Counted from the first letter of the stretch, positions 1 to 8,996 are shown. The stretch: DNA of 64,000 nucleotides from Pseudomonadales bacterium (GCA_024234615.1 JACKNY010000001.1:124001-188000); one strand, 5' to 3'. Program-made: numbers and translations. The notes: generated from the sequence alone by a model not told the origin.

Positions 1-2
1 GT

Positions 3-938
3 CCAAGCGGTTGCGGTAAAACCACGGTGTTACGAGCAATCGCTGGGTTTAATCCGATCTATAGTGGTAAGTTAGTATTAGCTGGGAACTTGATAGCGAC
101 GTCAACCATGGTGGTTGCGCCAGAACTACGCAATATTGGTATGGTGTTTCAGGACTATGCCCTTTTTCCTCATCTCAGCGTCAAGAATAATATTAATTTT
201 GGTTTAAAAAAATTATCGGCGAAAGAACAAAGAGCCACTGTGCAGCATCTTCTTGAGCTGGTGGAGCTTACCGATATGGCGGAGCGCTTTCCTCACGAAC
301 TCTCGGGCGGACAACAACAGCGAGTAGCGCTGGCGCGAGCATTGGCTCCCAAGCCTCAGTTACTCTTGATGGACGAACCGTTTTCTAACCTGGACACGGA
401 GTTACGCCGCCAGCTGGCTGTGCAGGTAAGGAATATCCTCAAAGAAGAAAAAATATCTGCGATCCTGGTTACTCACGATCAGAATGAAGCCTTTACCGTG
501 AGTGATAAACTGGGTGTGATTGCCAATGGGCGTTTACAACAGTGGGGTACACCTTTCGAGATATATCATCATCCCGTCAGCCCGTTGGTGGCTAACTTTG
601 TTGGCGAAGGTAAATTTCTGCGCGGTAAACTGGTTGCTAATGCCATGATCGAAACCGATATCGGCTTAGTCGAGGCGCTTGGTTTTAACGGCGCAGTTGG
701 TGATCAGGTGGATGTCTTTGTGCGTCCGCACGAGGTGATTCCAGGCGACAATGAAGGCTGCGTCAATAGTGAGGTGGTCACCAAGGAGTTTCTTGGAACC
801 TCTACGCTCTATACTCTTAAACTCCCAAGTGGGAGCTTAGTCGAGTCATCGTTAATGGCCGATCATGATTATCAGGTCGGCGATGTTGTTGGTCTGCGCT
901 TGGAGGCCGAACAACTGGTGGTGTTTCGGGTGAGCTAA
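3..938 (+). CDS. fbpC: Ferric iron ABC transporter ATP-binding protein (5' partial)
   Basis: Cytoplasmic ATPase that energises a periplasmic-binding-protein importer, probably for Fe(III). The reading frame is open at the left window edge: the first visible codons read PSGCGKTT, the end of the Walker A loop, so about 35-40 N-terminal residues lie outside. Further on come the Q-loop (VFQDYALFPHL), the signature LSGGQQQR, Walker B LLLMDEP and the switch His in LVTHDQ. The last ~100 residues have a TOBE-like beta-rich character. The GTG at 27 is an internal codon, not the start. It faces the permease gene tail to tail with only 7 bp between stops, although in most fbp/sfu operons the three genes are co-directional. 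The iron assignment rests on the neighbouring binding protein and permease. Confidence 0.9.
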   Translation, partial: PSGCGKTTVLRAIAGFNPIYSGKLVLAGNLIATSTMVVAPELRNIGMVFQDYALFPHLSVKNNINFGLKKLSAKEQRATVQHLLELVELTDMAERFPHELSGGQQQRVALARALAPKPQLLLMDEPFSNLDTELRRQLAVQVRNILKEEKISAILVTHDQNEAFTVSDKLGVIANGRLQQWGTPFEIYHHPVSPLVANFVGEGKFLRGKLVANAMIETDIGLVEALGFNGAVGDQVDVFVRPHEVIPGDNEGCVNSEVVTKEFLGTSTLYTLKLPSGSLVESSLMADHDYQVGDVVGLRLEAEQLVVFRVS

Positions 939-945
939 CTGAGGG

Positions 946-2628
946 TTAAACTTTACGCGCAGCAGAAATTGAACGGCTCAATAAAATCACCGGAACTAAT
1001 CCAACGAGTACAATCAGTAGTGCTCCCAGTGCTGATTCCTCTATCATTTCGTCAGAAGCGAATTGATAGAGGTAGGTCGCTAGCGTATCAAAATTGAAGG
1101 GACGTAAAATCAAGGTAGCGGGTAGCTCCTTCATGCAGTCGACGAAGACGATGAGTGCGCCAGTCAAGATACCGCCACGAATCAGGGGTAAATGCACCTT
1201 AAATAAGGTCTGCCAGGTGTTGTAGCCAAGTGATCGGGAAGCCATATCCATCGTCGGCGTTATTTTGCCAAGACTGGATTCTATCGACCCGTGTGCGACC
1301 GCAAGAAATCTGACGACATAGGCGAAGATAATGGCAGCGACTGTGCCGCTGAGCAGCAGGCCAGTGGAAATACCAAACTGTTCTCGCATGATGGCGTCGA
1401 GGCTGTTATCAAAGGCGGCAAAGGGGATAATCACACCGATGGCTAAGACAGCGCCCGGTAGCGCATAACCCAAGTTGGCAAAATGCACTGCCGCTGTTAG
1501 TCTTCGGCCAGGATTTAGCCGTTTGCTGTATGCCAGCAAAAGTCCAATTATGCAGGCTGTAGCGGCGGCGGAGAGTGATAGCAGAAAACTATTCGCCGCG
1601 ATACCAAGAAATTGCTCGTTCCAATTATGGCTGAAATTTTCAATGCTATATAAACATAAAAGACTGAAGGGTATGGCAAAGCCAGCGAGGAATGGGAGCA
1701 AACAAATTGCTACAGCAGCCCCACTGCGCCAGCCTCTGAGCGGGTAACTTTCGGTGGTGTTGAAACGATCTGCGCTATTAAACTGCTTTTGTTTGGCGCG
1801 ACCCATGCGTTCCAAAGTAATAAGTACGACGACAAAGATAAGCATCATGCTGGCGATTTGCGCGGCTCCGCCCAGGTTATTCATGTTCAGCCAAGTATCA
1901 TAAATGCCAGCGCTCAGGCTTTTGACGGCAAAAAAATCCACTGTCCCAAAATCATTGATAGTTTCCATTGAGACAAGAGATAAGCCAACCGCGATAGCCG
2001 GTCGTGCCATCGGTAGTGAAACCCGAATAAAGCTTTGCCAGGCAGTACAACCTAGCGTACGGCTGGCAGCGTGGATATTTGCTGAGTGCTCTAAAAAAGC
2101 AGCCCGTGCGAGCATATAAACATAGGGATAAAGTACTAGCGCGAGCATTAAAATTGCACCAGCGGTGGTGCGAATATCAGGGAACCAGTAATCCTGATAG
2201 GATTGCCAACCAAAGGTGCTGCGGAGGGCGATCTGTACCGGCCCGGCATATTCCAGAATATTGGTATAGACATAGGCGATGACATAGGCGGGGATCGCAA
2301 AGGGAAGCAATAGCGCCCATTCGAAAAAACTGCGGCCGGGGAAACGGCACATGGTGACCAGCCAAGCGCTACTGACGCCAATCAGGGTGGATAGAGCGCC
2401 AACACCAAGCATCAGTATTAGGGTAGTCATAACATAGGTAGGTAATACAGTTGCCGCTAGGTGGCTCCAGATGTTTTCGCTGGGGAAAAGTGCCAAGTAA
2501 AATATTGAAACGACAGGCAATGCTACCAGTACAGCAATTATCCAGGCGCTGGTTAGCCAGCGACGATGCAAGCCATTGGCTTTCAACAGGATTGTTCCTG
2601 TTATTGGTGGTGCAGAAACAGTGCTCAT
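946..2628 (-). CDS. fbpB: Iron ABC transporter permease, two fused permease domains
   Basis: Inner-membrane channel component of the Fe(III) importer, 560 residues. It has the classic FbpB/SfuB arrangement: two homologous BPD_transp_1 halves, each with about six membrane segments and an EAA-type cytoplasmic loop contacting the ATPase. The loops are seen as AASRTLGCTAWQSFIRVSLPMARP in pieces around residues 190-210 and as MASRSLGYNTWQTLFKVHLP around 465-485. The ATG at 2628 gives a short cytoplasmic N-terminus before the first helix. It lies downstream of fbpA on the same strand, with a strong hairpin in the 101-bp gap. Family and length match well; the substrate is inferred from fbpA. Confidence 0.93.
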   Translation of the reverse strand: MSTVSAPPITGTILLKANGLHRRWLTSAWIIAVLVALPVVSIFYLALFPSENIWSHLAATVLPTYVMTTLILMLGVGALSTLIGVSSAWLVTMCRFPGRSFFEWALLLPFAIPAYVIAYVYTNILEYAGPVQIALRSTFGWQSYQDYWFPDIRTTAGAILMLALVLYPYVYMLARAAFLEHSANIHAASRTLGCTAWQSFIRVSLPMARPAIAVGLSLVSMETINDFGTVDFFAVKSLSAGIYDTWLNMNNLGGAAQIASMMLIFVVVLITLERMGRAKQKQFNSADRFNTTESYPLRGWRSGAAVAICLLPFLAGFAIPFSLLCLYSIENFSHNWNEQFLGIAANSFLLSLSAAATACIIGLLLAYSKRLNPGRRLTAAVHFANLGYALPGAVLAIGVIIPFAAFDNSLDAIMREQFGISTGLLLSGTVAAIIFAYVVRFLAVAHGSIESSLGKITPTMDMASRSLGYNTWQTLFKVHLPLIRGGILTGALIVFVDCMKELPATLILRPFNFDTLATYLYQFASDEMIEESALGALLIVLVGLVPVILLSRSISAARKV

Positions 2629-2657
2629 TGGTCGGGGCTTACAAATCTCTCAAATAT

Positions 2658-2684
2658 AAACGGCAGTCATTATGACTGCCGTTT
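2658..2684 (-). terminator. Intercistronic hairpin between fbpA and fbpB
   Basis: A perfect inverted repeat with 13-base arms (2658-2670 and 2672-2684) around a single central base. Read on the minus strand it lies just after the fbpA stop and is followed by a T-rich stretch. It most likely works as a partial terminator or a 3' stabiliser, giving more binding protein than permease, as is common for ABC importers. A one-base geometric loop means the real RNA loop would be 3-5 bases. Confidence 0.7.
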
Positions 2685-2729
2685 TGTGCGGCTGCTTAAC
2701 GGCTTTGGCAAGTCAAGCAGGGATTAGCT

Positions 2730-3767
2730 TCAATTGTCAAAGCCGACCTTGTCAACCAGTTTAGATGCCTTCGAACGATTTTCAGCAATGGTAGCAAGGC
2801 TGAGTTTGTCTGCTTTAAAGTCACCCATATATTGCTGGACTAAGGATGACTTTGGCGTACCAGGACGAACCGGAAATTCAAAATTTTCCTGTGCGTACAT
2901 ATATTGCGCCATCTGGCCGCTAAGAAATTCCAGTAATTTGATGGCGTTGGTTTTATTTTTTGCGTGTTTGGTCAGTGCTGCGCCGCTAATGTTCATATGG
3001 GCGCCGCGGTCCGCTTGGTTGGGGAATAACAGGTTGACCGATTTTGCCCATTCGATCTGCTCTGGATGTTCCGCATTGGTAATCATATTACCGAAATAAT
3101 AGCTGTTACCCAGTGAAATATCGCAGATGCCTTCTTTAACAGCTTTTACCTGACCGCGATCATCCCCTTGGGGTTTCCTGGCTAGGTTGGCTTTAACGCC
3201 CTGTAACCACTTTTGTGCTTCTGCTTCTCCATGAATGGCGATCATGCTGCCGATCAGGGAGAGATTGTAGGAGTGTTTTCCGCTGCGGGTACAAATTTTA
3301 CCCTTCCATTTGGGGTCGGCGAGATCTTCATAGCGGAGAATGTCACCAGTTTTTACCCGATCCTTGGCGGTATAGATAATACGTGAACGTGTTGTGAGGC
3401 CGAACCAATGGTTATTGGGGTCTCGATATTGGCTGGGGATATTCTTCTGCAAAGTGGCGCTGTCAACAGCTTGCGTGAGCCCACGTGTGACTATGTCGTG
3501 GAGTGGGCCAATGTCGGGTGTTAAAAACAAGTCTGCGGGAGTGTTGCGGCCTTCATGTTCAATACGCTCGATAAGACCGTTTTTGGCAAAAATTACATTC
3601 GTCTTAATGCCGGTTTCCTGAGTAAAGGCATCCAGCATGGGCTTAATTAAGAACGCCTGGCGGGCAGAGTATATATTGACTTCCTCCGCCGCCTGGGTGA
3701 AACCGGAAACTGCAAATAACAGCAAAGTGAATGTAAAAAAGCGATATAATCCTTTGGTGAACAACAT
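2730..3767 (-). CDS. fbpA: Fe(III) ABC transporter periplasmic substrate-binding protein
   Basis: Periplasmic ferric-ion-binding protein of 345 residues. It has a Sec signal peptide (FTFTLLLFAVSGFTQA, cleavage near residue 26) and the FbpA/FutA/IdiA-type opening EVNIYSARQAFLIKPML. Paired tyrosines typical of transferrin-like iron ligands are visible in GNSYYFG near residue 225. The length fits the family. The gene is preceded on the minus strand by AAGGAG about 10 bases before the ATG, by a plausible promoter and by a palindromic Fur-box candidate, all consistent with iron-starvation control. It is the first gene of an fbpA-fbpB unit. Confidence 0.93.
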   Translation of the reverse strand: MLFTKGLYRFFTFTLLLFAVSGFTQAAEEVNIYSARQAFLIKPMLDAFTQETGIKTNVIFAKNGLIERIEHEGRNTPADLFLTPDIGPLHDIVTRGLTQAVDSATLQKNIPSQYRDPNNHWFGLTTRSRIIYTAKDRVKTGDILRYEDLADPKWKGKICTRSGKHSYNLSLIGSMIAIHGEAEAQKWLQGVKANLARKPQGDDRGQVKAVKEGICDISLGNSYYFGNMITNAEHPEQIEWAKSVNLLFPNQADRGAHMNISGAALTKHAKNKTNAIKLLEFLSGQMAQYMYAQENFEFPVRPGTPKSSLVQQYMGDFKADKLSLATIAENRSKASKLVDKVGFDN

Positions 3768-3800
3768 AGGTCGAAACTCCTTGGGGCTAATATTTCGGTA

Positions 3801-3819
3801 AATAAGAATTATTCTTATT
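3801..3819. promoter_or_regulatory. Candidate Fur box upstream of fbpA
   Basis: The 19-base stretch AATAAGAATTATTCTTATT is a perfect palindrome (9+1+9), close to the classical 19-bp Fur box shape. It lies 33 bp before the fbpA start. On the minus strand TTGACT (complement of 3834-3839) makes a good -35, and a -10 about 17 bp further falls inside the palindrome, so a bound repressor would block RNA polymerase. Confidence 0.75.
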
Positions 3820-3900
3820 TATAAAATTATTAAAGTCAACGACCTAGATCAATTCATCCACCATTGAATTGGGTTTAGCTAGTGATTTTGTGTGGGTAGG

Positions 3901-3929
3901 TTGGCCTCGTGCCAATATGCTCATATAAT
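3901..3929 (+). promoter_or_regulatory. Putative sigma-70 promoter for the phosphate uptake genes
   Basis: TTGGCC (3901-3906), a 17-base spacer and a perfect TATAAT (3924-3929) precede the PhoU-like gene. The predicted start near 3936 leaves a leader of about 30 bases. No convincing Pho box was seen. Confidence 0.5.
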
Positions 3930-3966
3930 TCCTGTCCCTCATCTCACAAATAATGGGAAATATTTT

Positions 3967-4647
3967 ATGGCTACGGGTAAGTTTTTTGCCGACCTGTTTG
4001 GTCGTTCACCGGTAGAACCGTTACAGCGACATATTGCGACAGCTCATCAATGTGCAGTAGAGCTCACTACTTTTTTTCAGGCAGTTTTCCATGATGATTG
4101 GGAGCAGGCTGCTCGGGCTCAAGCCAAAATTGCTGAGCTTGAAAATGAAGCGGATGAGATTCAGAAATCAATCAGCTTACACTTGCCAAAAAGCTTATTT
4201 TTACCTGTGCCGCGTTCGGATTTGGTGGCGCTCTTGGCTAAGCAGGATCAAATTGCCAATCGTGCGAAGGATATTGCGGGCCTGATGCTGGGTCGGAAAA
4301 TGTCTATCCCGGCACAGTTGCATGAACCCGTATTCGAATATTTAAAGCGCTCATTAGCGGCATCTGAGCAGGCGGTTAGCGCCATTAATGAGCTGGATGA
4401 ATTGGTTGAAACGGCTTTTGGGGGGCGTGAAATCAGGCTGGTCGAGAAAATGATCACTGAGCTCAATGAGATTGAGCATGAGACCGATAAGATTGAAGTT
4501 ACCATTCGGGCAAAGCTGTTCTCAATCGAGAAAAATTTGCCGCCAGTGGATGTCATGTTTCTATACAAAATCATCGAATGGATAGGTGATTTGGCAGACT
4601 GTGCGCAAAAGGTTGGAAGCCGTTTGCAGCTGCTGATTGCGCGTTAA
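3967..4647 (+). CDS. PhoU-like DUF47 (TIGR00153) phosphate transport accessory protein
   Basis: Cytoplasmic all-helical protein, 226 residues from the ATG at 3967 (MATGKFFADLFGRSPVEPLQ). The opening is typical of the TIGR00153/DUF47 family, distant PhoU relatives almost always encoded before a PiT transporter. Acidic E-x-E-x-D helices, for example AELENEADEIQ and LNEIEHETDKIE, match the metal-binding PhoU repeat. An in-frame upstream ATG at 3892 exists, but the 3967 start has the conserved N-terminus and a weak GGGAAA ribosome site. The gap to the transporter is 41 bp, so the two are probably cotranscribed. It is expected to modulate PiT flux. Confidence 0.93.
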   Translation: MATGKFFADLFGRSPVEPLQRHIATAHQCAVELTTFFQAVFHDDWEQAARAQAKIAELENEADEIQKSISLHLPKSLFLPVPRSDLVALLAKQDQIANRAKDIAGLMLGRKMSIPAQLHEPVFEYLKRSLAASEQAVSAINELDELVETAFGGREIRLVEKMITELNEIEHETDKIEVTIRAKLFSIEKNLPPVDVMFLYKIIEWIGDLADCAQKVGSRLQLLIAR

Positions 4648-4688
4648 CAGACCTACTCCAATAATGATAAGAATATAGAAGAAAGCCT

Positions 4689-5972
4689 ATGAGCATAATA
4701 ATTGAGCACGCGAATACCTTTATTTTATTGGCCTGCGCATTTGGCCTTTTCATGGCTTGGGGTGTTGGGGCAAATGACGTGGCTAACGCCATGGGGACTT
4801 CTGTCGGCTCTAAAGCGATTACGATTAAACAGGCAATCTTTATCGCTATGGTGTTTGAATTTGCGGGGGCTTATTTGGCGGGAGGTGAAGTAACCTCGAC
4901 GATCCGTAAAGGTATTATTGACACAGATTTGTTAATGGGGAGTCCAGAGTTATTGGTGTATGGCATGCTGTCGGCTTTGCTGGCTGCTGGATTCTGGTTG
5001 ATGATTGCCAGCGTGCTAGGTTGGCCGGTTTCAACTACGCATTCAATTGTCGGCGCTATTGTTGGCTTTGCCATGGTGGGTATTTCGGTCGACGCCGTCA
5101 AATGGGATAAGGTGATGACCATCGTGGCGAGCTGGGTAGTCTCGCCAGTCATGGCGGGAACCATTTCCTATATGCTGTTTAAGAGTGTACAGAAGCTGGT
5201 GCTCAGTACGGAAAACCCCTACGAAAATGCGAAAAAATATATTCCTTATTACATTTTCTATGTGGGCGTCATGATTTGCATGGTCACCCTCACCAAAGGT
5301 TTAAAAAATATCGGGCTGCACTTCAGTTACATGGAGTGTTTGGGACTCGCGGTAGTAGGCGGTTTGGTCGTCATGGTCATTGGTAAGTTCCTGCTAAGTA
5401 GGGTGAAAGCTGAAGAACAAGTAACCCATACTTATGGTTACAAAAACGTGGATCGTTTTGCCAACGTGGAAAAAGTTTTTGCTGTTTTAATGGTGTTTAC
5501 TGCCTGTAGTATGGCTTTTGCGCACGGCTCCAATGATGTGGCGAATGCGATAGGGCCAGTTGCAGCGATTGTCAGTATCGTCGCATCCGGCGGTGAGATC
5601 GCACAAAAATCTCCCATACCCTGGTGGATTTTGGTGATTGGCGGTGGTGGTATTGTGGTAGGTTTAGCCACCTATGGGTTTAAAGTAATTGCCACCATCG
5701 GTCGCAAGATAACCCATTTAACCCCTAGTCGTGGTTTCGCGGCGGAACTCGGTGCGGCCACCACGGTGGTCATCGCTTCTGGTACAGGCTTACCGGTCTC
5801 TACCACTCATACCCTAGTGGGCGCGGTGTTAGGGGTTGGCTTGGCGAGAGGCATGGCGGCTCTTAACCTGCGGATGATCCGTACTATTGTACTTTCGTGG
5901 ATCGTTACTTTGCCAGCTGGAGCCGGACTTTCAATTATGTTCTTCTTTATGTTTAAGGGAATGTTTAGTTAA
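4689..5972 (+). CDS. PiT-family inorganic phosphate transporter
   Basis: Inner-membrane low-affinity phosphate symporter of 427 residues with about ten helices. The two duplicated PF01384 signatures are plain: GVGANDVANAMGTSVGS near residue 25 and AHGSNDVANAIGPVAA near residue 285. Each is followed by a matching P-V-S-T-T-H motif (WPVSTTHS and LPVSTTHT). This internal duplication is a hallmark of PiT proteins. Partner of the DUF47 protein just upstream. Confidence 0.95.
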   Translation: MSIIIEHANTFILLACAFGLFMAWGVGANDVANAMGTSVGSKAITIKQAIFIAMVFEFAGAYLAGGEVTSTIRKGIIDTDLLMGSPELLVYGMLSALLAAGFWLMIASVLGWPVSTTHSIVGAIVGFAMVGISVDAVKWDKVMTIVASWVVSPVMAGTISYMLFKSVQKLVLSTENPYENAKKYIPYYIFYVGVMICMVTLTKGLKNIGLHFSYMECLGLAVVGGLVVMVIGKFLLSRVKAEEQVTHTYGYKNVDRFANVEKVFAVLMVFTACSMAFAHGSNDVANAIGPVAAIVSIVASGGEIAQKSPIPWWILVIGGGGIVVGLATYGFKVIATIGRKITHLTPSRGFAAELGAATTVVIASGTGLPVSTTHTLVGAVLGVGLARGMAALNLRMIRTIVLSWIVTLPAGAGLSIMFFFMFKGMFS

Positions 5973-5995
5973 CGGGCGCTTGTCGCCAGAGAATT

Positions 5996-7153
5996 ATGGT
6001 GATTAGCCCATCCTTTCCTAGCTTATTTGCATCCCTGGATCAACTGGTCTCATTGCCTTCCGTTAGCTGTACTAATCCAGATTTTGATCAACCTAATTTG
6101 TCAGTGATCCAGTTGTTGGCGGACTGGCTGGAGAAATTAGGCTTTTGTGTAGAGATATTGCCGTTAGCCAATCAGCTTGGCAAGGCGAATCTTATTGCCA
6201 CTTTGGGAGCCGGACCTGGCGGTCTGGTACTTGCCGGCCATACCGACACGGTGCCCTACGATGACAAACTTTGGCAACATAATCCGCTAGCACTAACCGA
6301 GCGTGATGGTCGCTTATACGGTCTCGGGACTAGCGACATGAAAGGCTTTTTCCCTATTGTCATTGAAGCGGCGAAAAAATATTTGGGAACTCCATTAAAG
6401 CAACCCCTGATCATTTTGGCGACCGCTGATGAAGAGAGTTCGATGTCAGGCGCTAAAGCTTTGGTGGAATTGGGCAAGCCATTAGCTCGCTATGCGGTGA
6501 TTGGCGAGCCCACCGGCATGCGCCCGATACGCCTACACAAAGGTATGATGATGGAGGCGATACGGGTGCATGGTCAATCGGGCCACTCATCGAATCCCGC
6601 GCTAGGGCGTAACGCGCTTGCGGCTATGCACGATGTGCTGGGAGAAGTGTTGCAATTTCAACGGCAACTGGCGCAGGGTTATCAAAACAGCCACTTCGAA
6701 ATTGCTTTTCCTACCTTGAATCTGGGCTGCATCCGTGGGGGCGATAACCCTAACCGCATCTGCGGCCACTGCGATCTTGAAATAGATATCCGTCCTATTC
6801 CTGGCATGGATTTAGATGTGTTGCGCGAAACGTTAAATAATCGAATTCAGCCTGTTGCGGCCAAGCATCAAGTCAGTATCAGTGTCGACCCGCTGTTTGA
6901 CGGGATTCCAGCGCATGAAACGGCGGCAACATCAGACCTGGTACTAACTCTGGAAAAATTAACGGGATGCCGGGCGGGCAGCGTTAACTTTGCTACCGAA
7001 GCACCGTTTTTAAGTCAGCTCGGCATGGAGACGGTAGTGCTGGGGCCGGGCGATATTGAGCAGGCACATCAACCCGATGAGTACTTATCAATCGACCGTA
7101 TTCAGCCTACAATTGACCTTTTGCAAAAGTTGATCAAAAACTATTGTCTTTAG
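5996..7153 (+). CDS. argE: Acetylornithine deacetylase
   Basis: Arginine biosynthesis: hydrolyses N-acetylornithine to ornithine and acetate in the cytoplasm. 385 residues, the usual ArgE size. M20-family metallopeptidase features are present: LAGHTDTVPYD (first zinc His plus catalytic Asp), GTSDMKGF (bridging Asp), ADEESS (catalytic Glu pair), and a lid domain containing GHSSNPALGRNA. It lies 23 bp after the PiT gene and 27 bp before argA. The argE-argA pairing is common in gammaproteobacteria and supports ArgE over DapE. Confidence 0.94.
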   Translation: MVISPSFPSLFASLDQLVSLPSVSCTNPDFDQPNLSVIQLLADWLEKLGFCVEILPLANQLGKANLIATLGAGPGGLVLAGHTDTVPYDDKLWQHNPLALTERDGRLYGLGTSDMKGFFPIVIEAAKKYLGTPLKQPLIILATADEESSMSGAKALVELGKPLARYAVIGEPTGMRPIRLHKGMMMEAIRVHGQSGHSSNPALGRNALAAMHDVLGEVLQFQRQLAQGYQNSHFEIAFPTLNLGCIRGGDNPNRICGHCDLEIDIRPIPGMDLDVLRETLNNRIQPVAAKHQVSISVDPLFDGIPAHETAATSDLVLTLEKLTGCRAGSVNFATEAPFLSQLGMETVVLGPGDIEQAHQPDEYLSIDRIQPTIDLLQKLIKNYCL

Positions 7154-7180
7154 CCTCAGACTTAAAAAGAAAAAGCGCAG

Positions 7181-8491
7181 ATGAACAATAACACTAAATC
7201 CTACGTGGAGTGGTTCCGCAATTCGGCTCCTTACATTAATGCCAACCGCAACAAAACGGTTGTCTTGATGATGAGTGGTGAAGCGGCGGCGCACGCGCAG
7301 TTTAAAACCATTATTCATGATATCGCGTTGCTCAATAGTCTGGGGGTCAAGCTTGTCATTGTTCATGGCGCGCGCAGTCAAATTGATCAACGGCTTCAGG
7401 AAAGGGGTGTGGTTAGCCAGTTTCATCAGGGTCTGCGCGTTACTGACGAGCAAACCCTGGTTTGCGTCAAAGAAGCGGTAGGTGCGCTACGTTCAGAAAT
7501 TGAAGCATTGCTGTCGATGGGTTTGGCTAATTCGCCAATGCATGGTGCGCGTTTGCGCGTTTGTAGTGGTAACTTCGTCATCGCCAAACCGGTAGGGATT
7601 CGTGACGGTGTCAATTTTGGCCATACCGGCGAAGTGCGGCGGGTAGATTGTATGGCAATAAAGCAACAGTTAGATCAAGGGGCGATAGTACTGTTGCCGC
7701 CTATAGGCTTCTCGCCGACGGGAGAAGTATTTGACCTGTCCGCCGAAGATTTAGCGACAGAAACCGCGATAGCGCTGGGTGCTGACAAGTTGATTCTGAT
7801 GTGTGCCGATAAAGGCGCGTCGACGGATGGTAGTTTGATTCGTGAGCTGAACACTCAGGAGGCGGAACAACTACTGGTTGAGGCCACGCAGACGGATGAA
7901 ATAAATAGGTATTTAACGGCGGCCTGCCATGCCTGTCACGCAGGCATTTCACGGGTCCACCTGGTGAGTTATCAGGAAGATGGCGCGCTGATCACCGAGC
8001 TTTATACCCGCGATGGTGCGGGCACGCTGGTGGCTGTTAAAAGTTATGAACAATTACGTCAGGCCAATATTAATGATGTTGGTGGCATTATCGAATTGAT
8101 TCGTCCGTTGGAAAAGCAGGGTGTACTGGTGCGTCGGTCACGCGAATTGTTGGAAAAGGAAATAGATCGCTTTTGTGTCATTGAGCGCGATGGGGCTGTG
8201 ATTGCCTGTGCAGCACTGTACCCTTTTGATCATGATAAAACCGGCGAGCTGGCTTGTTTTGTTGTGCATCCAGATTACCGCAATAAAAGTCGAGGTGACC
8301 AACTATTAGCGCACGTTTCAAAACAGGCCAAGACGCAAAAACTAAATCGACTGGTGGTGTTAACCACGCAGGCGGCGCATTGGTTTTTGGAAAGGGGGTT
8401 TGAGCAGTCTGAGGTGGCCTCTTTGCCCAAAGGCAAACAAATGCTGTACAACTGGCAGCGTAACTCCAGTGTCTTCGAGTTGTGTTTATAG
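7181..8491 (+). CDS. argA: Amino-acid N-acetyltransferase (N-acetylglutamate synthase)
   Basis: First step of arginine synthesis: acetylates glutamate with acetyl-CoA. 436 residues, two domains: an N-terminal amino-acid-kinase-like regulatory domain (about 1-290, VHGARSQIDQRL near 65), which binds arginine for feedback inhibition in this family, and a C-terminal GNAT domain (about 295-436) with an acetyl-CoA-loop-like segment FVVHPDYRNKSRGDQLL. It follows argE closely and a bidirectional hairpin lies downstream. Confidence 0.95.
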   Translation: MNNNTKSYVEWFRNSAPYINANRNKTVVLMMSGEAAAHAQFKTIIHDIALLNSLGVKLVIVHGARSQIDQRLQERGVVSQFHQGLRVTDEQTLVCVKEAVGALRSEIEALLSMGLANSPMHGARLRVCSGNFVIAKPVGIRDGVNFGHTGEVRRVDCMAIKQQLDQGAIVLLPPIGFSPTGEVFDLSAEDLATETAIALGADKLILMCADKGASTDGSLIRELNTQEAEQLLVEATQTDEINRYLTAACHACHAGISRVHLVSYQEDGALITELYTRDGAGTLVAVKSYEQLRQANINDVGGIIELIRPLEKQGVLVRRSRELLEKEIDRFCVIERDGAVIACAALYPFDHDKTGELACFVVHPDYRNKSRGDQLLAHVSKQAKTQKLNRLVVLTTQAAHWFLERGFEQSEVASLPKGKQMLYNWQRNSSVFELCL

Positions 8492-8563
8492 GCTTGCTGT
8501 CTTTACCGGGTTTGATTGAAAAGCTGAGAGCAATTATTTTGACGTTTTATACCAAGGAACAAA

Positions 8564-8590
8564 AAGGGCGATGATTTGGTCATCGCCCTT
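8564..8590. terminator. Bidirectional Rho-independent terminator
   Basis: Perfect 11-base arms AAGGGCGATGA (8564-8574) and TCATCGCCCTT (8580-8590) with a 5-base loop, between the convergent argA and the small minus-strand gene. The A-run on the left side gives a U-run for the minus-strand transcript. On the plus strand the tail is weaker. Confidence 0.85.
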
Positions 8591-8610
8591 CTGGTTTATA
8601 GAGCATAAGT

Positions 8611-8889
8611 TTATAAGGCATAGGGTTTCATTTGCTTTTCAATTTTATGGTCTAGCTCAAGCGTCATCTGTTCGAGTTGATAGGCGACTCGATGATTGAG
8701 CTGATTTACGAGCTGGTTATCAGCGACTGCTTGGCTGTTCGCAGATGCGCGATCATCCACAGAGCTAATTTCCTGCGCGGTCTGTACCGGTGCTACTGAA
8801 CTTGCAAGCTTGTCCTCATAGACAATCTTGCCAAACGCTAAGCCTGCTGAGGCACCTAATGCGATCAGTATGGCCGTTAACTTTTTCAT
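8611..8889 (-). CDS. Small signal-anchored coiled-coil protein of unknown function
   Basis: 92 residues. The N-terminus MKKLTAILIALGASAGLAFG is a signal peptide or signal anchor. The rest is polar; a Gln/Leu-rich segment (about 55-88) has heptad-like spacing and could form an amphipathic helix or coiled coil. No family was recognised. GGAGAT just before the ATG on the minus strand is a good ribosome site and a terminator follows, so this is very likely a real monocistronic gene. It is divergent from the DUF402 gene and shares with it the GTTAC-motif intergenic region. Confidence 0.75.
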   Translation of the reverse strand: MKKLTAILIALGASAGLAFGKIVYEDKLASSVAPVQTAQEISSVDDRASANSQAVADNQLVNQLNHRVAYQLEQMTLELDHKIEKQMKPYAL

Positions 8890-8929
8890 GCTAGGATCTC
8901 CTTAATTTACATCGTGATTTTTGAGTAAA

Positions 8930-8996
8930 GTAACAAAAAGCTTGTTAGCGAGCCGTTTGTTACTTTTATTGTTACTTAATGTAACATTCGTGTAAC
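8930..8996. promoter_or_regulatory. Array of GTTAC/GTAAC motifs (candidate operator)
   Basis: Pentamers GTAAC or GTTAC occur at 8930, 8959, 8971, 8981 and 8992, with a near-copy GTTAG at 8944. Their starts are 10-15 bases apart, so several face the same side of the helix. The central pair forms a perfect 17-base palindrome, TGTTAC-5 bases-GTAACA (8970-8986). The array sits between two divergent genes, which suggests a cooperative repressor or activator. The binding protein is unknown. Confidence 0.5.
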
